A stretch of DNA of 64,000 bases from Leadbetterella lacustris (GTDB lineage Bacteria > Bacteroidota > Bacteroidia > Cytophagales > Spirosomataceae), in NCBI GenBank assembly GCA_965234335.1, contig OZ248430.1:74143-138142 (forward strand), in the 5' to 3' direction. The notes under the pieces are model-generated. The model made no database searches, was not told the origin of the DNA, and saw nothing but the letters and a program-made list of their open reading frames with translations. Numbering within the stretch: the first letter of the stretch is position 1; each line of letters starts with the position of its first letter. A program made the translations under genes and the position numbers. This document shows, piece by piece, positions 25,849-33,704 of this stretch.

Positions 25849-26976
25849 TCAGAATTTATAAAGGTTTTGACCAGTTAAATATAATGGTTTCGGATTTATT
25901 CTTTTTACAAAAAGTAACCTTTTTAAGTTATATTCATCATAATCTGGCGAATTTTCATCAAAACTGCTGATTTGAACCATTCCTGATGAATGAATAAAGG
26001 ATTTGTTTCCAACCCAAATACCTACATGTGTGACTTTGGAGGTATCGGTATTCCCGAAAAATAACAAATCTCCCATTTGAAGCATGGAAAAGTCATTATC
26101 ATAATTAACGAGCTCACCAATGAGGGCTTGCTGAGATGCATCTCTTGGCAATAATAGGCCGGAAGCAAAAAAAGTCATTCGAGTAAAACCACTGCAATCG
26201 GTCCCTTTATATGAAGTACCTCCCCACAAGTAGGGTATTCCAAGCATTTTTTTTCCGTTTTCAACAATACTTTCACCGTTTATTTGTTTCTCATTTAACC
26301 AATCGGCAGGCGATTTTAAATATGCCGTATTTATAAACCCATGTTTTCCATCTGGAAAAATAACGTCTGTGAAACGGCCAACCTTAGCTGAGAAAGTCAA
26401 TAGATTGCCGAAGCTTAAGTCTCTAACGGGATTTGCATTTGTGGTGGTATCGCTGATCGCAACTCCAGATGGGTTTACGAAAATCACTTTTTGTTTATGC
26501 TTATAATTTACATATTCCGATTCGGAAAATTGTTTGATGGTTGAGCCATCTATCCAACCTATGTAATCATCAGGACATTGCACCCTAAACCAACCTCTTG
26601 TTTTTTCTAACACCATTAAAGGCATGCCCAGTAGTAATTGAGAGGCTAGTTCAGCCGATTCCTCTGGTTTTGAGCGGAGATTTGCAACAGAGACATTCAC
26701 TACTGCATATTTATCAAAACTGCTATTTTGTACGGGTAGAACTACAACAGAATCTTTAATATTTTCAATCTTGAATTTAGAAAGTAAAGCACCCTTTGCT
26801 TCATTTAAATTGGTTTTTCCTACAATCGCGTTAGTATTAGGATTATAGGTAATTTCAAAAATGGCCGTACGTTTGTCAGGGGCATAAATCTTTCTTATAT
26901 TTTCAATTTCCGCCTCATATTGAGCTTTTGCACCATAAGCAAATGATAAAAGAGTAAAGAAGAATATTTTTTTCAT
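25849..26976 (-). CDS. NlpC/P60 family cell-wall hydrolase with SH3-like domains
   Basis: This 375-residue exported protein begins with a signal peptide (hydrophobic residues 5-15, AKAQ). SH3-like domains are expected around residues 95-230 (YAVVNVSVANLRSKPEESAE). The NlpC/P60 peptidase domain follows, with catalytic Cys in GTDCSGFTRM near residue 260, then LLPRDASQQA, GDLLFFG and the catalytic His in THVGIWVG. It should cleave peptide cross-links in peptidoglycan (gamma-D-glutamyl-diamino acid bonds are typical). Its ATG overlaps the thiL stop by four bases, so the pair is co-translated. Confidence 0.92.
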   Translation of the reverse strand: MKKIFFFTLLSFAYGAKAQYEAEIENIRKIYAPDKRTAIFEITYNPNTNAIVGKTNLNEAKGALLSKFKIENIKDSVVVLPVQNSSFDKYAVVNVSVANLRSKPEESAELASQLLLGMPLMVLEKTRGWFRVQCPDDYIGWIDGSTIKQFSESEYVNYKHKQKVIFVNPSGVAISDTTTNANPVRDLSFGNLLTFSAKVGRFTDVIFPDGKHGFINTAYLKSPADWLNEKQINGESIVENGKKMLGIPYLWGGTSYKGTDCSGFTRMTFFASGLLLPRDASQQALIGELVNYDNDFSMLQMGDLLFFGNTDTSKVTHVGIWVGNKSFIHSSGMVQISSFDENSPDYDEYNLKRLLFVKRINPKPLYLTGQNLYKF

Positions 26977-27989
26977 TTCCAGCCTTGAGCTACAATTTTA
27001 GTTTTCTCTCCAGAATTGAGCACCAACCAGTTGTCCTTTTCTTTGGTTACAAATCCTATCGGGGTTATTTCAGTAATAGCTTTTATTTTCTCAAAATCTG
27101 CTTGCTTAAAGGTAATCAAGAGCTCATAATCCTCTCCACCACTTATTATGCTGGCAATAGGGTTTAAATTAAACTCGGTGCATGTTTCCAAGGTGACGTT
27201 TTCTATTGGGATATTTTCAAAAAAGACTGTAAAACCTACTCCAGAGTGCTTGGATAGATGAAGAATTTCTGAGGCTAAACCATCCGAGATGTCAATCATC
27301 GAAGTGGGAACAACACCTATTTCGTTTAAATCGTGTACAATATCGGTTCTGCCTTCAGGCTTCAGTTGTCTGCCAACTACATAGGTTTTATCGTCGATTT
27401 TGGGCTGCATATTTGGATTACCCAAAAACTCTTGCTTTTCTCTCTCTAGCACTTGTAGACCCAGATAAGCGGCACCCAAGTCACCAGTAACACATACGAT
27501 GTCGTTTTCGCCAGCCCCCGATCTATATACTATTTTTTCTTTTTCCACTTCACCGATGGCCGTAACCGAAATTACCAATCCTGCTCTACTAGATGAAGTG
27601 TCGCCACCCACAAGGTCAATATGATAAGCCTCACAAGCAAGATTGACGCCTTCATAAAACTCATCTACAGCGGCCAAATCAAATCTGTTGCTAATGGCAA
27701 TCGAAACCGTAATTTGTTTTGGAGTACCGTTCATAGCAGCTATGTCTGAAACATTTATAGCCACTGCTTTGTAGCCCAAGTGTTTGAGAGGAGTGTAGGT
27801 TAGGTCAAAGTGTACACCTTCCAGCAGCATGTCTGTGGTTACGAGTGTGTAGGTTTTGCCGTTATCAATTACGGCTGCATCATCACCAATACCTAATTTG
27901 GTATTATTGCTGTCGTACAAAACGGCGGTGTTTTTTATTCTATCTATGAGACCAAACTCTCCTAAGCTTTCAATCGATTCTTTTTCCAT
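26973..27989 (-). CDS. thiL: Thiamine-monophosphate kinase
   Basis: ThiL phosphorylates thiamine monophosphate to thiamine diphosphate, the active cofactor. The 338-residue length is typical. Conserved signatures are GEFGLIDRI at the N-terminus, LGIGDDAAVI (Mg-ATP binding aspartates), TTDMLLEGVHFD, VNVSDIAAM-like INVSDIAAMNG, LVGGDTSS, VTGDLGAA, MIDISDGLASE and ISGGEDYELL. It heads a two-gene unit with the NlpC/P60 hydrolase, a pairing with no obvious biochemical link. Confidence 0.95.
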   Translation of the reverse strand: MEKESIESLGEFGLIDRIKNTAVLYDSNNTKLGIGDDAAVIDNGKTYTLVTTDMLLEGVHFDLTYTPLKHLGYKAVAINVSDIAAMNGTPKQITVSIAISNRFDLAAVDEFYEGVNLACEAYHIDLVGGDTSSSRAGLVISVTAIGEVEKEKIVYRSGAGENDIVCVTGDLGAAYLGLQVLEREKQEFLGNPNMQPKIDDKTYVVGRQLKPEGRTDIVHDLNEIGVVPTSMIDISDGLASEILHLSKHSGVGFTVFFENIPIENVTLETCTEFNLNPIASIISGGEDYELLITFKQADFEKIKAITEITPIGFVTKEKDNWLVLNSGEKTKIVAQGWK

Positions 27990-28021
27990 ATCACAAAATT
28001 AGGCTTTTAGACCTTATATAC

Positions 28022-28050
28022 AAAAAAAAGGTATTTCTTTCGAAACACCT
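28022..28050 (-). terminator. Intrinsic terminator of the small lipoprotein gene
   Basis: Read on the - strand: AGGTGTTTC, loop GAAA, GAAATACCT, then eight T. The nine-base stem contains one G-U pair. It lies 28 bases past the stop of the 28079-28528 gene. Confidence 0.87.
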
Positions 28051-28078
28051 CTTTGTTGATATATTAACTCAAACACTT

Positions 28079-28528
28079 TTAGTTGGTAACCAAAGTATAA
28101 GTATTCGTTGTGTTTCCGGTCTTCGGATAAGGAATAGTTCCTGTCAATACTAAGTTTGTACCCTCATCAGACAATGAAGTTATCTGGAAATCAAGATTTC
28201 CACCCGTACCAGTGGGTTGTGGTGTAAGACCTTTGATAGATAAAGTTGTAGCTGTAACACTGTAAGTGCCAGTGTAAATGCCACCGTCAACGTCTTTTAT
28301 TTTAACGGCTGGCGGGGCAGATAAGTCTAAACTGTATGATACGTAACCAGGTTTTGTGTTGGCTGAACCTCCGCCGGTTTTGTATACCTCTACAGCATTT
28401 TCTTTAACGGAAGATGCCTTCCAGACTTTTGCAATCCTTTCTGATACAGGTGCAACTTTCGATCCGCAAGAACTAATTATTATTACACCGAACGCAAATA
28501 GTATAGTTAAATAGACCGTTCTGTTCAT
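28079..28528 (-). CDS. Small lipocalin-like lipoprotein
   Basis: This 149-residue protein has a lipoprotein signal peptide: hydrophobic residues 5-19 and lipobox IISSC with Cys21. The mature part starts with an IAKVWKASSVKENAVEVY pattern like the helix and first strand of small Bacteroidetes lipocalin-like lipoproteins, then alternates strands (SYSLDLS, YTGTYSVTATTLSI, NLVLTGTIPY). This suggests a small beta-barrel at the membrane. The ligand is unknown. It is monocistronic with its own terminator. Confidence 0.78.
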   Translation of the reverse strand: MNRTVYLTILFAFGVIIISSCGSKVAPVSERIAKVWKASSVKENAVEVYKTGGGSANTKPGYVSYSLDLSAPPAVKIKDVDGGIYTGTYSVTATTLSIKGLTPQPTGTGGNLDFQITSLSDEGTNLVLTGTIPYPKTGNTTNTYTLVTN

Positions 28529-28636
28529 TTTAAAAAATATTTTCGTTAGAAAACGTAAATATATCTTGATTCGTTGTATTAGTCAAAATAAAAGCTAAAT
28601 TTTCTATTAAAAACATTTCGGATTTCTCAAATGTAT

Positions 28637-28644
28637 TACTTTTG
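28637..28644 (+). promoter_or_regulatory. Probable -7 box of the cytochrome b5-like gene
   Basis: TACTTTTG matches TAnnTTTG and precedes the TTG start (28664) by 19 bases, with AGGA at 28657-28660 as a possible ribosome-binding site. Confidence 0.45.
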
Positions 28645-28663
28645 AAAAATAAAAACAGGAAAC

Positions 28664-28900
28664 TTGGAATTGAAGGAAATTACGAATAGAACTTTAGCAC
28701 TCCGAAACGGGACAGACAAGCCAGAGATTTGGGTAGCGTATAACGGTTTAGTTTTCGATGTTTCTGAGTCGCGATTGTGGAAAAACGGTAAACACTATGA
28801 ACATTGGGCAGGACAAGACCTGACCAATGAACTAAAAGATGCCCCACACACTGCGGGTGTTTTTGACAAAATGAAAGTAATTGGAAAATTGATAGATTAA
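28664..28900 (+). CDS. Cytochrome b5-like haem/steroid-binding domain protein, TTG start
   Basis: This 78-residue protein consists only of a short cytochrome b5-like domain: TLALRNGTDKPEIWVAYNGLVFDVSES, then HYEHWAGQDLTNELKDAPHT and FDKMKVIGKL. Family members of 75-80 residues in Bacteroidetes share this layout; the histidines of HYEHWAG and APHT are candidate haem ligands. There is no ATG in the N-terminal part: the start is TTG 28664 or TTG 28670, and the second would give the more usual MKEIT-type N-terminus. The function (electron transfer or ligand binding) is not established. Confidence 0.85.
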   Translation: MELKEITNRTLALRNGTDKPEIWVAYNGLVFDVSESRLWKNGKHYEHWAGQDLTNELKDAPHTAGVFDKMKVIGKLID

Positions 28901-28973
28901 AATGTAACCTTCATGACCAATAAATTCAGGCATTCAGGAAAATGGTCATTTTTTAGCGGTAAATTATAAAAAT

Positions 28974-29168
28974 ATGAAAATTTTAGATACACTAATTTTA
29001 TTCGGAAGTATAGGTTTTTTGGTTATTTGGGTTGACCAATTTATTTATAAAAGCGTGCCTTTTTCTGACACTTATTTTTGGCTCATGTTAGGACTAGGTG
29101 GCCTTATGCTAGCCATGTACAGAAGAGGTATTCAGAAATTAAAAGATAATCAAGGGAAGAAAAAGTAA
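28974..29168 (+). CDS. Hypothetical 64-residue protein with two membrane segments
   Basis: This short ATG-started frame encodes two hydrophobic stretches (LILFGSIGFLVIWV at about 7-20 and YFWLMLGLGGLMLAMY at about 34-49), with a lysine-rich tail (KLKDNQGKKK). That fits a hairpin membrane protein with a cytoplasmic C-terminus. Just upstream, at 28955-28967, is the AGCGGTAAATTAT motif that also occurs twice near 17.8 and 19.5 kb. Its 3' end overlaps the convergent UbiA-like gene by 30 bases. Confidence 0.65.
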   Translation: MKILDTLILFGSIGFLVIWVDQFIYKSVPFSDTYFWLMLGLGGLMLAMYRRGIQKLKDNQGKKK

Positions 29169-29954
29169 ACCGTCGATAATCCAACGATAATTATTCCTGA
29201 ACTTTGGTGCCGCCGCCACTACCAATGAGGTGGCTAACGAAATGAAAACTAATACGAAACCCAAAAGATTGGGGTAATTTGTCTGGTTTGAAAAAAAGAA
29301 AATTACCACAAAAATATTAAAAGCTGTTATATAGTTAATGACCTTTCTAGTGTTTGTAGTTCCTATTTTTTTACAAATATTATCTAGCGATTCTTTCTTC
29401 AGGTTTTCAAAAAAAGAAAAAGAAAAGGTATTTTGTATTGTAATTCCGAAAAACATTATGCCCAAAATCCACGAACTTAGACTTATGCTAGAATTAAGTA
29501 CAAATGGCACTCCAACTACCGCCAAAGAATAAATGATGGGCATAAAAAATTCTTTTAAAAAGGGGAATTTCGGGGAAACAAAATAAAGATAAAAGCAAGT
29601 TAAGAGTATAATCAGAAAGCCGTAAATAGTTAATTGGATTGGTTGGAAAAAGGCGATTGCGATTGAAATAGATACGGCGGCAATCATCAATATCTGTAAG
29701 ATGAATTGGTTGTCATAGTGGAACTTGTGCCTGACCGTATTGATTCCGGGTGTAGAAATATTGTCTTTCAGTCTATCTAAGACATAAATTACCCAGCAGG
29801 TAAGTCCTAGCTGGGCAAGAGATAAAAAATCATGAAATGGTTGATTGTTTGGTAGTTTATAAAACGCTACAAAACAAACTATTGTGGCTGCCACTACATT
29901 GAGGTTTGATAACAAAAAGAAATCAAATACCCTACTGAACACTTTTAAAATCAT
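29139..29954 (-). CDS. UbiA-like polytopic membrane protein
   Basis: From ATG 29954 the protein has 271 residues and about eight hydrophobic helices, as in UbiA prenyltransferases. The first Asp-rich loop is recognisable as VLDRLKDN (DxxxD spacing), with a following arginine/histidine-rich loop RHKFHYDN. The position of the second Asp-rich loop reads FFENLKKES and has lost the canonical DxxxD pattern, so the lipid substrate or even activity is uncertain. A TTG start at 29987 is possible but would overlap the upstream stop. It follows the alpha/beta hydrolase gene by 29 bases, probably in one operon with spt. Confidence 0.65.
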   Translation of the reverse strand: MILKVFSRVFDFFLLSNLNVVAATIVCFVAFYKLPNNQPFHDFLSLAQLGLTCWVIYVLDRLKDNISTPGINTVRHKFHYDNQFILQILMIAAVSISIAIAFFQPIQLTIYGFLIILLTCFYLYFVSPKFPFLKEFFMPIIYSLAVVGVPFVLNSSISLSSWILGIMFFGITIQNTFSFSFFENLKKESLDNICKKIGTTNTRKVINYITAFNIFVVIFFFSNQTNYPNLLGFVLVFISLATSLVVAAAPKFRNNYRWIIDGLLFLPLIIF

Positions 29955-29983
29955 ACTTTCTGCTAAAATTTGACTCAAAAGTA

Positions 29984-30784
29984 TCAATCATTTTCTATAA
30001 AATCCTTAATGGCTTTGGTATATTTCTCAGGTTCTTCCAATGGTCCAGTATGACCCGCATCCTCAATGATCATCAGCCTGGCATTGGGAATGTTTTCCGC
30101 CAAATACTCAGATTTTTCGACAGGACAGGGTATGTCGTCTTCCCCAACCAATACCAAGGTTTTGCATTTGATGTTGGGCAAATGATATTCCGTTGAAAAT
30201 CTTGCAATAACGCCTTCGGTAGCTTTCACAATCAAATTGCGGTTATTTTCTTTAAGTTTCTTCAAGAAATAATCGTAATGGTCTGCCCTGGCTTTATCCT
30301 GCAAAAAACTCTTCCCAAACATGAGGCTCATTATGGCTTTTTCAACAGGCCAATACCCCACCATTTTAACCATATTGTTGAGCATTTTATATTTTAAAAT
30401 ACTCTCCAGAGTTTCTGCATCGGTGGTGGATGCCATCAGGATCAGCTTTTTCACCAAGTCGGGCCTTTTGGCGGCCAAAGCTATGCCAACATACCCACCC
30501 ATTGACAAACCTGCAAATATTACAGGTTTGCCCACCAGTGTTTCTATCAATTCTACGGTATCTTCAAAAAGGCTATCCATGTCATATTTTCCATCTTTGG
30601 ATGTTGTACCTCCTTGACCTCTAAAGTCGTAGGCTAAGATGCGGTAGTTCGATTTGAGATAAGCCACTTGTTTATGAAACATCCAATGGCTCCATAAAAG
30701 CCCATGTGCAAATACGATGGTATCTTGTCCGTTGCCTTCCAGAATATAGTTGCAAGAGGCATTTTTTAATTCAATAATCGGCAT
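29984..30784 (-). CDS. Alpha/beta hydrolase
   Basis: This 266-residue soluble alpha/beta-fold hydrolase has a complete triad. The nucleophile elbow is GLSMGG, the acid is in VGEDDIPCPV and the histidine is in DAGHTGPLEEP near residue 245. The oxyanion-hole region is VFAHGLLWSHWMF. The order of motifs resembles 3-oxoadipate enol-lactonase, haloperoxidase and esterase subfamilies, and the substrate cannot be fixed. It lies six bases after spt, which suggests a lipid-related ester or thioester, but that is inference from position. Confidence 0.88.
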   Translation of the reverse strand: MPIIELKNASCNYILEGNGQDTIVFAHGLLWSHWMFHKQVAYLKSNYRILAYDFRGQGGTTSKDGKYDMDSLFEDTVELIETLVGKPVIFAGLSMGGYVGIALAAKRPDLVKKLILMASTTDAETLESILKYKMLNNMVKMVGYWPVEKAIMSLMFGKSFLQDKARADHYDYFLKKLKENNRNLIVKATEGVIARFSTEYHLPNIKCKTLVLVGEDDIPCPVEKSEYLAENIPNARLMIIEDAGHTGPLEEPEKYTKAIKDFIEND

Positions 30785-30790
30785 AATTAT

Positions 30791-32068
30791 TTAGTTAGAG
30801 TATATTTCGCTTTTCAAGGGTATGGCAAAATTATAATCGCCATTTTGAAGTTTGGTTCTGATTATTTTAAAAGCCCCTATTGTATAATCTACGTCGTTAT
30901 AGGTATGCATTGATGTTGGAATTAACCTCAACATTACAATGCCCTTATTTACAACAGGGTATATCACTACAGAGCAGAAGATATTCAAATTTTCACGTAA
31001 ATCGATAATCATATTTCCTACTTCATTTTGTGTGAAATCTTTGTTAAAATACACGGGCGTTACATGGCTGTTGGTAGTTTCTAGGTTAAACCCTTCCGCC
31101 TTAAGACCATTTTGTAAACGCATGGCTATGTCCCAAAGTTTAGCTTTAAACTGAGGGTTATCTCTCAAAACTTCAAGCCTTTTTATACCTCCGAGGACGT
31201 ATCCCATTGGCAAAGCCTTAGCGTAAATTTGAGACCTGACATTATACCTCAAATATTTCACCACCTCAGCACTTGCACCCACAAACGCCCCCATTGCTGA
31301 CATGGCCTTGGTAAAGGTGGCGAAATAAATATCGACATCTTCTTGACAATGAAAGTGCTCTAGAGTACCCTTTCCATTTTCTCCTAAAACACCAAAGCCA
31401 TGTGCGTCATCTACCAAAAGTTTAAAGTCAAACTTTTCTTTTAGATGAACTATTTCGTCAATTTTTCCTATTTGGCCAGTCATGCCAAAAACGCCTTCGG
31501 TTATTACCAAAATACCACCACCATTTTGACCTGCAAGCTTTGAGGCCCTTTTTAGATTGAGTTCAAGACTGTCCATATCGTTGTGGTTAAATCTATAATA
31601 GGCACCACCTTTAGCTTTATGCAGCCTTATGCCGTCTATCAAACAGGCATGACAGCCGCCATCGAAAATAATTACGTCGCGGTGATCCACTAAAGATTCA
31701 ATAACCGACATGATGCCCTGATAACCAAAGTTCATCAAAAAAGCATCTTCGTAACCTGAGAAATCTGCCAAATCTCTTTCAAATTTTTCGTGATAATGAG
31801 AATTTGCACTCATCATTCTTGAACCCATCGGGTAACTCAAGCCAAACCTCTCAACGGCATCAGTATCTGCCTTACGAACGGCCGGGTGATTTGAAAGCCC
31901 CAAATAATTATTTAATGACCAGTTCAGAATTTTATTTCCATTAAAGGTCATGTAAGGCCCTATGTCTCCTTCGAGAATAGGATAGCTAAAATAATGGTGA
32001 CCAAAATGTGAAATGGCACCAAGAGGACCGTGGTCCTTTTGAATTTTGTTAAAGATAGATACTCCCAT
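30791..32068 (-). CDS. Serine palmitoyltransferase-like alpha-oxoamine synthase
   Basis: This 425-residue PLP enzyme belongs to the family of 8-amino-7-oxononanoate synthase, glycine C-acetyltransferase and serine palmitoyltransferase. Motifs are LNNYLGLSNHP, YPMGSRMMSANS, LVDDAHGFGVLGENG (PLP-binding Asp and His), and TFTKAMSAMGAFVG with the Schiff-base lysine near residue 250. Sphingolipids are characteristic of many Bacteroidetes, and this variant (FGHHYFSYPILEG N-terminus) is the type usually assigned to Spt, which condenses serine and an acyl-CoA to 3-ketosphinganine. No other biotin genes are near, which argues against BioF. It is first in a unit with a hydrolase and a UbiA-like protein. 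Confidence 0.82.
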   Translation of the reverse strand: MGVSIFNKIQKDHGPLGAISHFGHHYFSYPILEGDIGPYMTFNGNKILNWSLNNYLGLSNHPAVRKADTDAVERFGLSYPMGSRMMSANSHYHEKFERDLADFSGYEDAFLMNFGYQGIMSVIESLVDHRDVIIFDGGCHACLIDGIRLHKAKGGAYYRFNHNDMDSLELNLKRASKLAGQNGGGILVITEGVFGMTGQIGKIDEIVHLKEKFDFKLLVDDAHGFGVLGENGKGTLEHFHCQEDVDIYFATFTKAMSAMGAFVGASAEVVKYLRYNVRSQIYAKALPMGYVLGGIKRLEVLRDNPQFKAKLWDIAMRLQNGLKAEGFNLETTNSHVTPVYFNKDFTQNEVGNMIIDLRENLNIFCSVVIYPVVNKGIVMLRLIPTSMHTYNDVDYTIGAFKIIRTKLQNGDYNFAIPLKSEIYSN

Positions 32069-32221
32069 TTTTTTCTATTTTATGATGAAAAATGTGAGAG
32101 AGTGTCGATTAAATTGTTAAAAAAGCACATATAATACTTGTACAATTTGCACCGAAAAAGTACGATTTCGTTAAATTTTTTGTCTTTGGGAACATCGATA
32201 ATTTGAGAGCAAATAAAATTG

Positions 32222-33619
32222 TTATTGATTTAAATCAATCATTTTAAACATTAAATTTTGCAATAATTGGCGGGAAAATAATTGAGCGGTATCATTAAAA
32301 CCGTTGAGAAATATACAAAAGGAATAAATTTCTTTTTTTTCATCCAAAAAATATCCAGCATAATTCCTAGTGCCTGATATTGAACCACTTTTGGCATAAA
32401 TTCGACCTTTTGTAATACCAGAAGGATCCAAATAGCCTACCGTGCCCGTCATTCCAACCCTCGGAATCGTTTTTAGGAAGACTTCGAACTGTGTACTTTC
32501 ATGCATTTTAGCAAGAAAGGAGGTCATAGTTTGAGCAGAAAGTGTGTTCAAGGGAGATAAGCCACTTCCATCTAGAAATTTGAAATTTGATAAGTTTAAA
32601 CCTCTTGATTTCCAATAAGATTTCAAAAATTTATCGTAATTTTCTACTGAATCTTTGGTTCGAGATTTGAGAAAATTCGACAGACCATCAGCAAAAAAAT
32701 TAACACTTCTGAAGTTACAATGTTCTGCGATGATCGAAAGAGCTGTAGAGTTTAATACAGTCAAGGTATTACTACCTGATACTTCTGAGGATTTATTTCC
32801 TTCAATCTCAATTCCATTTTTTAAACATTCATTTTTGAGAAGATCAAGGAAAACCTCATTGATGTTTGGAATGGTGCCCTTCACTTCAAAATTTATACTC
32901 TTCAACGGAACGGTTCCTGTTAGAACTATTTCATTAGACGGTGCAAGGTTTATGATGTTTACCCGATCTCCAGTTCCTTTTTCAGCGGTTTTTACCAAAT
33001 TTGTAATTTTCCAACTTTCAGAAATAGGGAAAATTCTACTTACCATTGCTGAATCGCCAACATTTTCTCCAGCATTGAAGTAAACTGTGTAGAAATTCTC
33101 ATTAAAGTTAAATTGCTTAGGATAAGCACCATAATAGTTTCCAAGATCACCAATAAGCCATTCTGACGGAATATTGAAATGCTGATTTTCTTCTATTTTC
33201 ATATTACCCGTAATTCTTGAGATGTTTTTGGATTTCAAAATATCAACAATTTCTTTCAAAGTATTTGAGCCCAACCTTTTAGAACCAAAACTAAAATCAC
33301 CATCAGAGGCAAAAATCAAGTCTCCGTATAAAATGTTGTTTTCAATCGGCCCATTCTTTAGAATTTGGGTTTTAAAAGTGTAGTCTGATCCAAGGATATC
33401 AATGGCAGTGCCGGTAGTGAATAGTTTTAATGTAGAAGCTGGCGGGAGAGCCATTTTTGATTGATAGGCGAAAATCTCCTCGCCAGAGTCAATTTTCCTA
33501 ATACTCATAGAAACATTTACATTCTCAGCGACAGATTTTTCCAAATATTGAGAAATAAGGGTATTTAGTTGACTACAATAAGTGCTTATTTGTAAGATAA
33601 TTATGCAAAATATTTTCAT
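32222..33619 (-). CDS. dacB: D-alanyl-D-alanine carboxypeptidase/endopeptidase (PBP4, family S13)
   Basis: This 465-residue exported penicillin-binding protein removes terminal D-Ala from, or cuts cross-links in, peptidoglycan. The three active-site motifs are present: SxxK as STLK in LPPASTLKLF (about residue 62), SxN as SVN in NFRSVNFFADGL, and KSG (for KTG) in IYAKSGSISGTRNYAG. The LDGSGLSP segment is also typical. The N-terminal hydrophobic residues 1-14 form the signal peptide. It is monocistronic and divergent from the RNase operon. Confidence 0.92.
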   Translation of the reverse strand: MKIFCIIILQISTYCSQLNTLISQYLEKSVAENVNVSMSIRKIDSGEEIFAYQSKMALPPASTLKLFTTGTAIDILGSDYTFKTQILKNGPIENNILYGDLIFASDGDFSFGSKRLGSNTLKEIVDILKSKNISRITGNMKIEENQHFNIPSEWLIGDLGNYYGAYPKQFNFNENFYTVYFNAGENVGDSAMVSRIFPISESWKITNLVKTAEKGTGDRVNIINLAPSNEIVLTGTVPLKSINFEVKGTIPNINEVFLDLLKNECLKNGIEIEGNKSSEVSGSNTLTVLNSTALSIIAEHCNFRSVNFFADGLSNFLKSRTKDSVENYDKFLKSYWKSRGLNLSNFKFLDGSGLSPLNTLSAQTMTSFLAKMHESTQFEVFLKTIPRVGMTGTVGYLDPSGITKGRIYAKSGSISGTRNYAGYFLDEKKEIYSFCIFLNGFNDTAQLFSRQLLQNLMFKMIDLNQ

Positions 33620-33657
33620 GAATTTCTAAAATTTTCTTTAATAGTACTCCAATATAC

Positions 33658-33665
33658 TATCTTTG
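33658..33665 (+). promoter_or_regulatory. Probable -7 box for the six-gene operon starting at 33705
   Basis: TATCTTTG is an exact TAnnTTTG match, 39 bases before the ATG. No convincing -33 TTTG was seen. Confidence 0.45.
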
Positions 33666-33704
33666 TAGTCCTTTTACATAATTTTCCCAAAAAAACAGAA
33701 ATCA

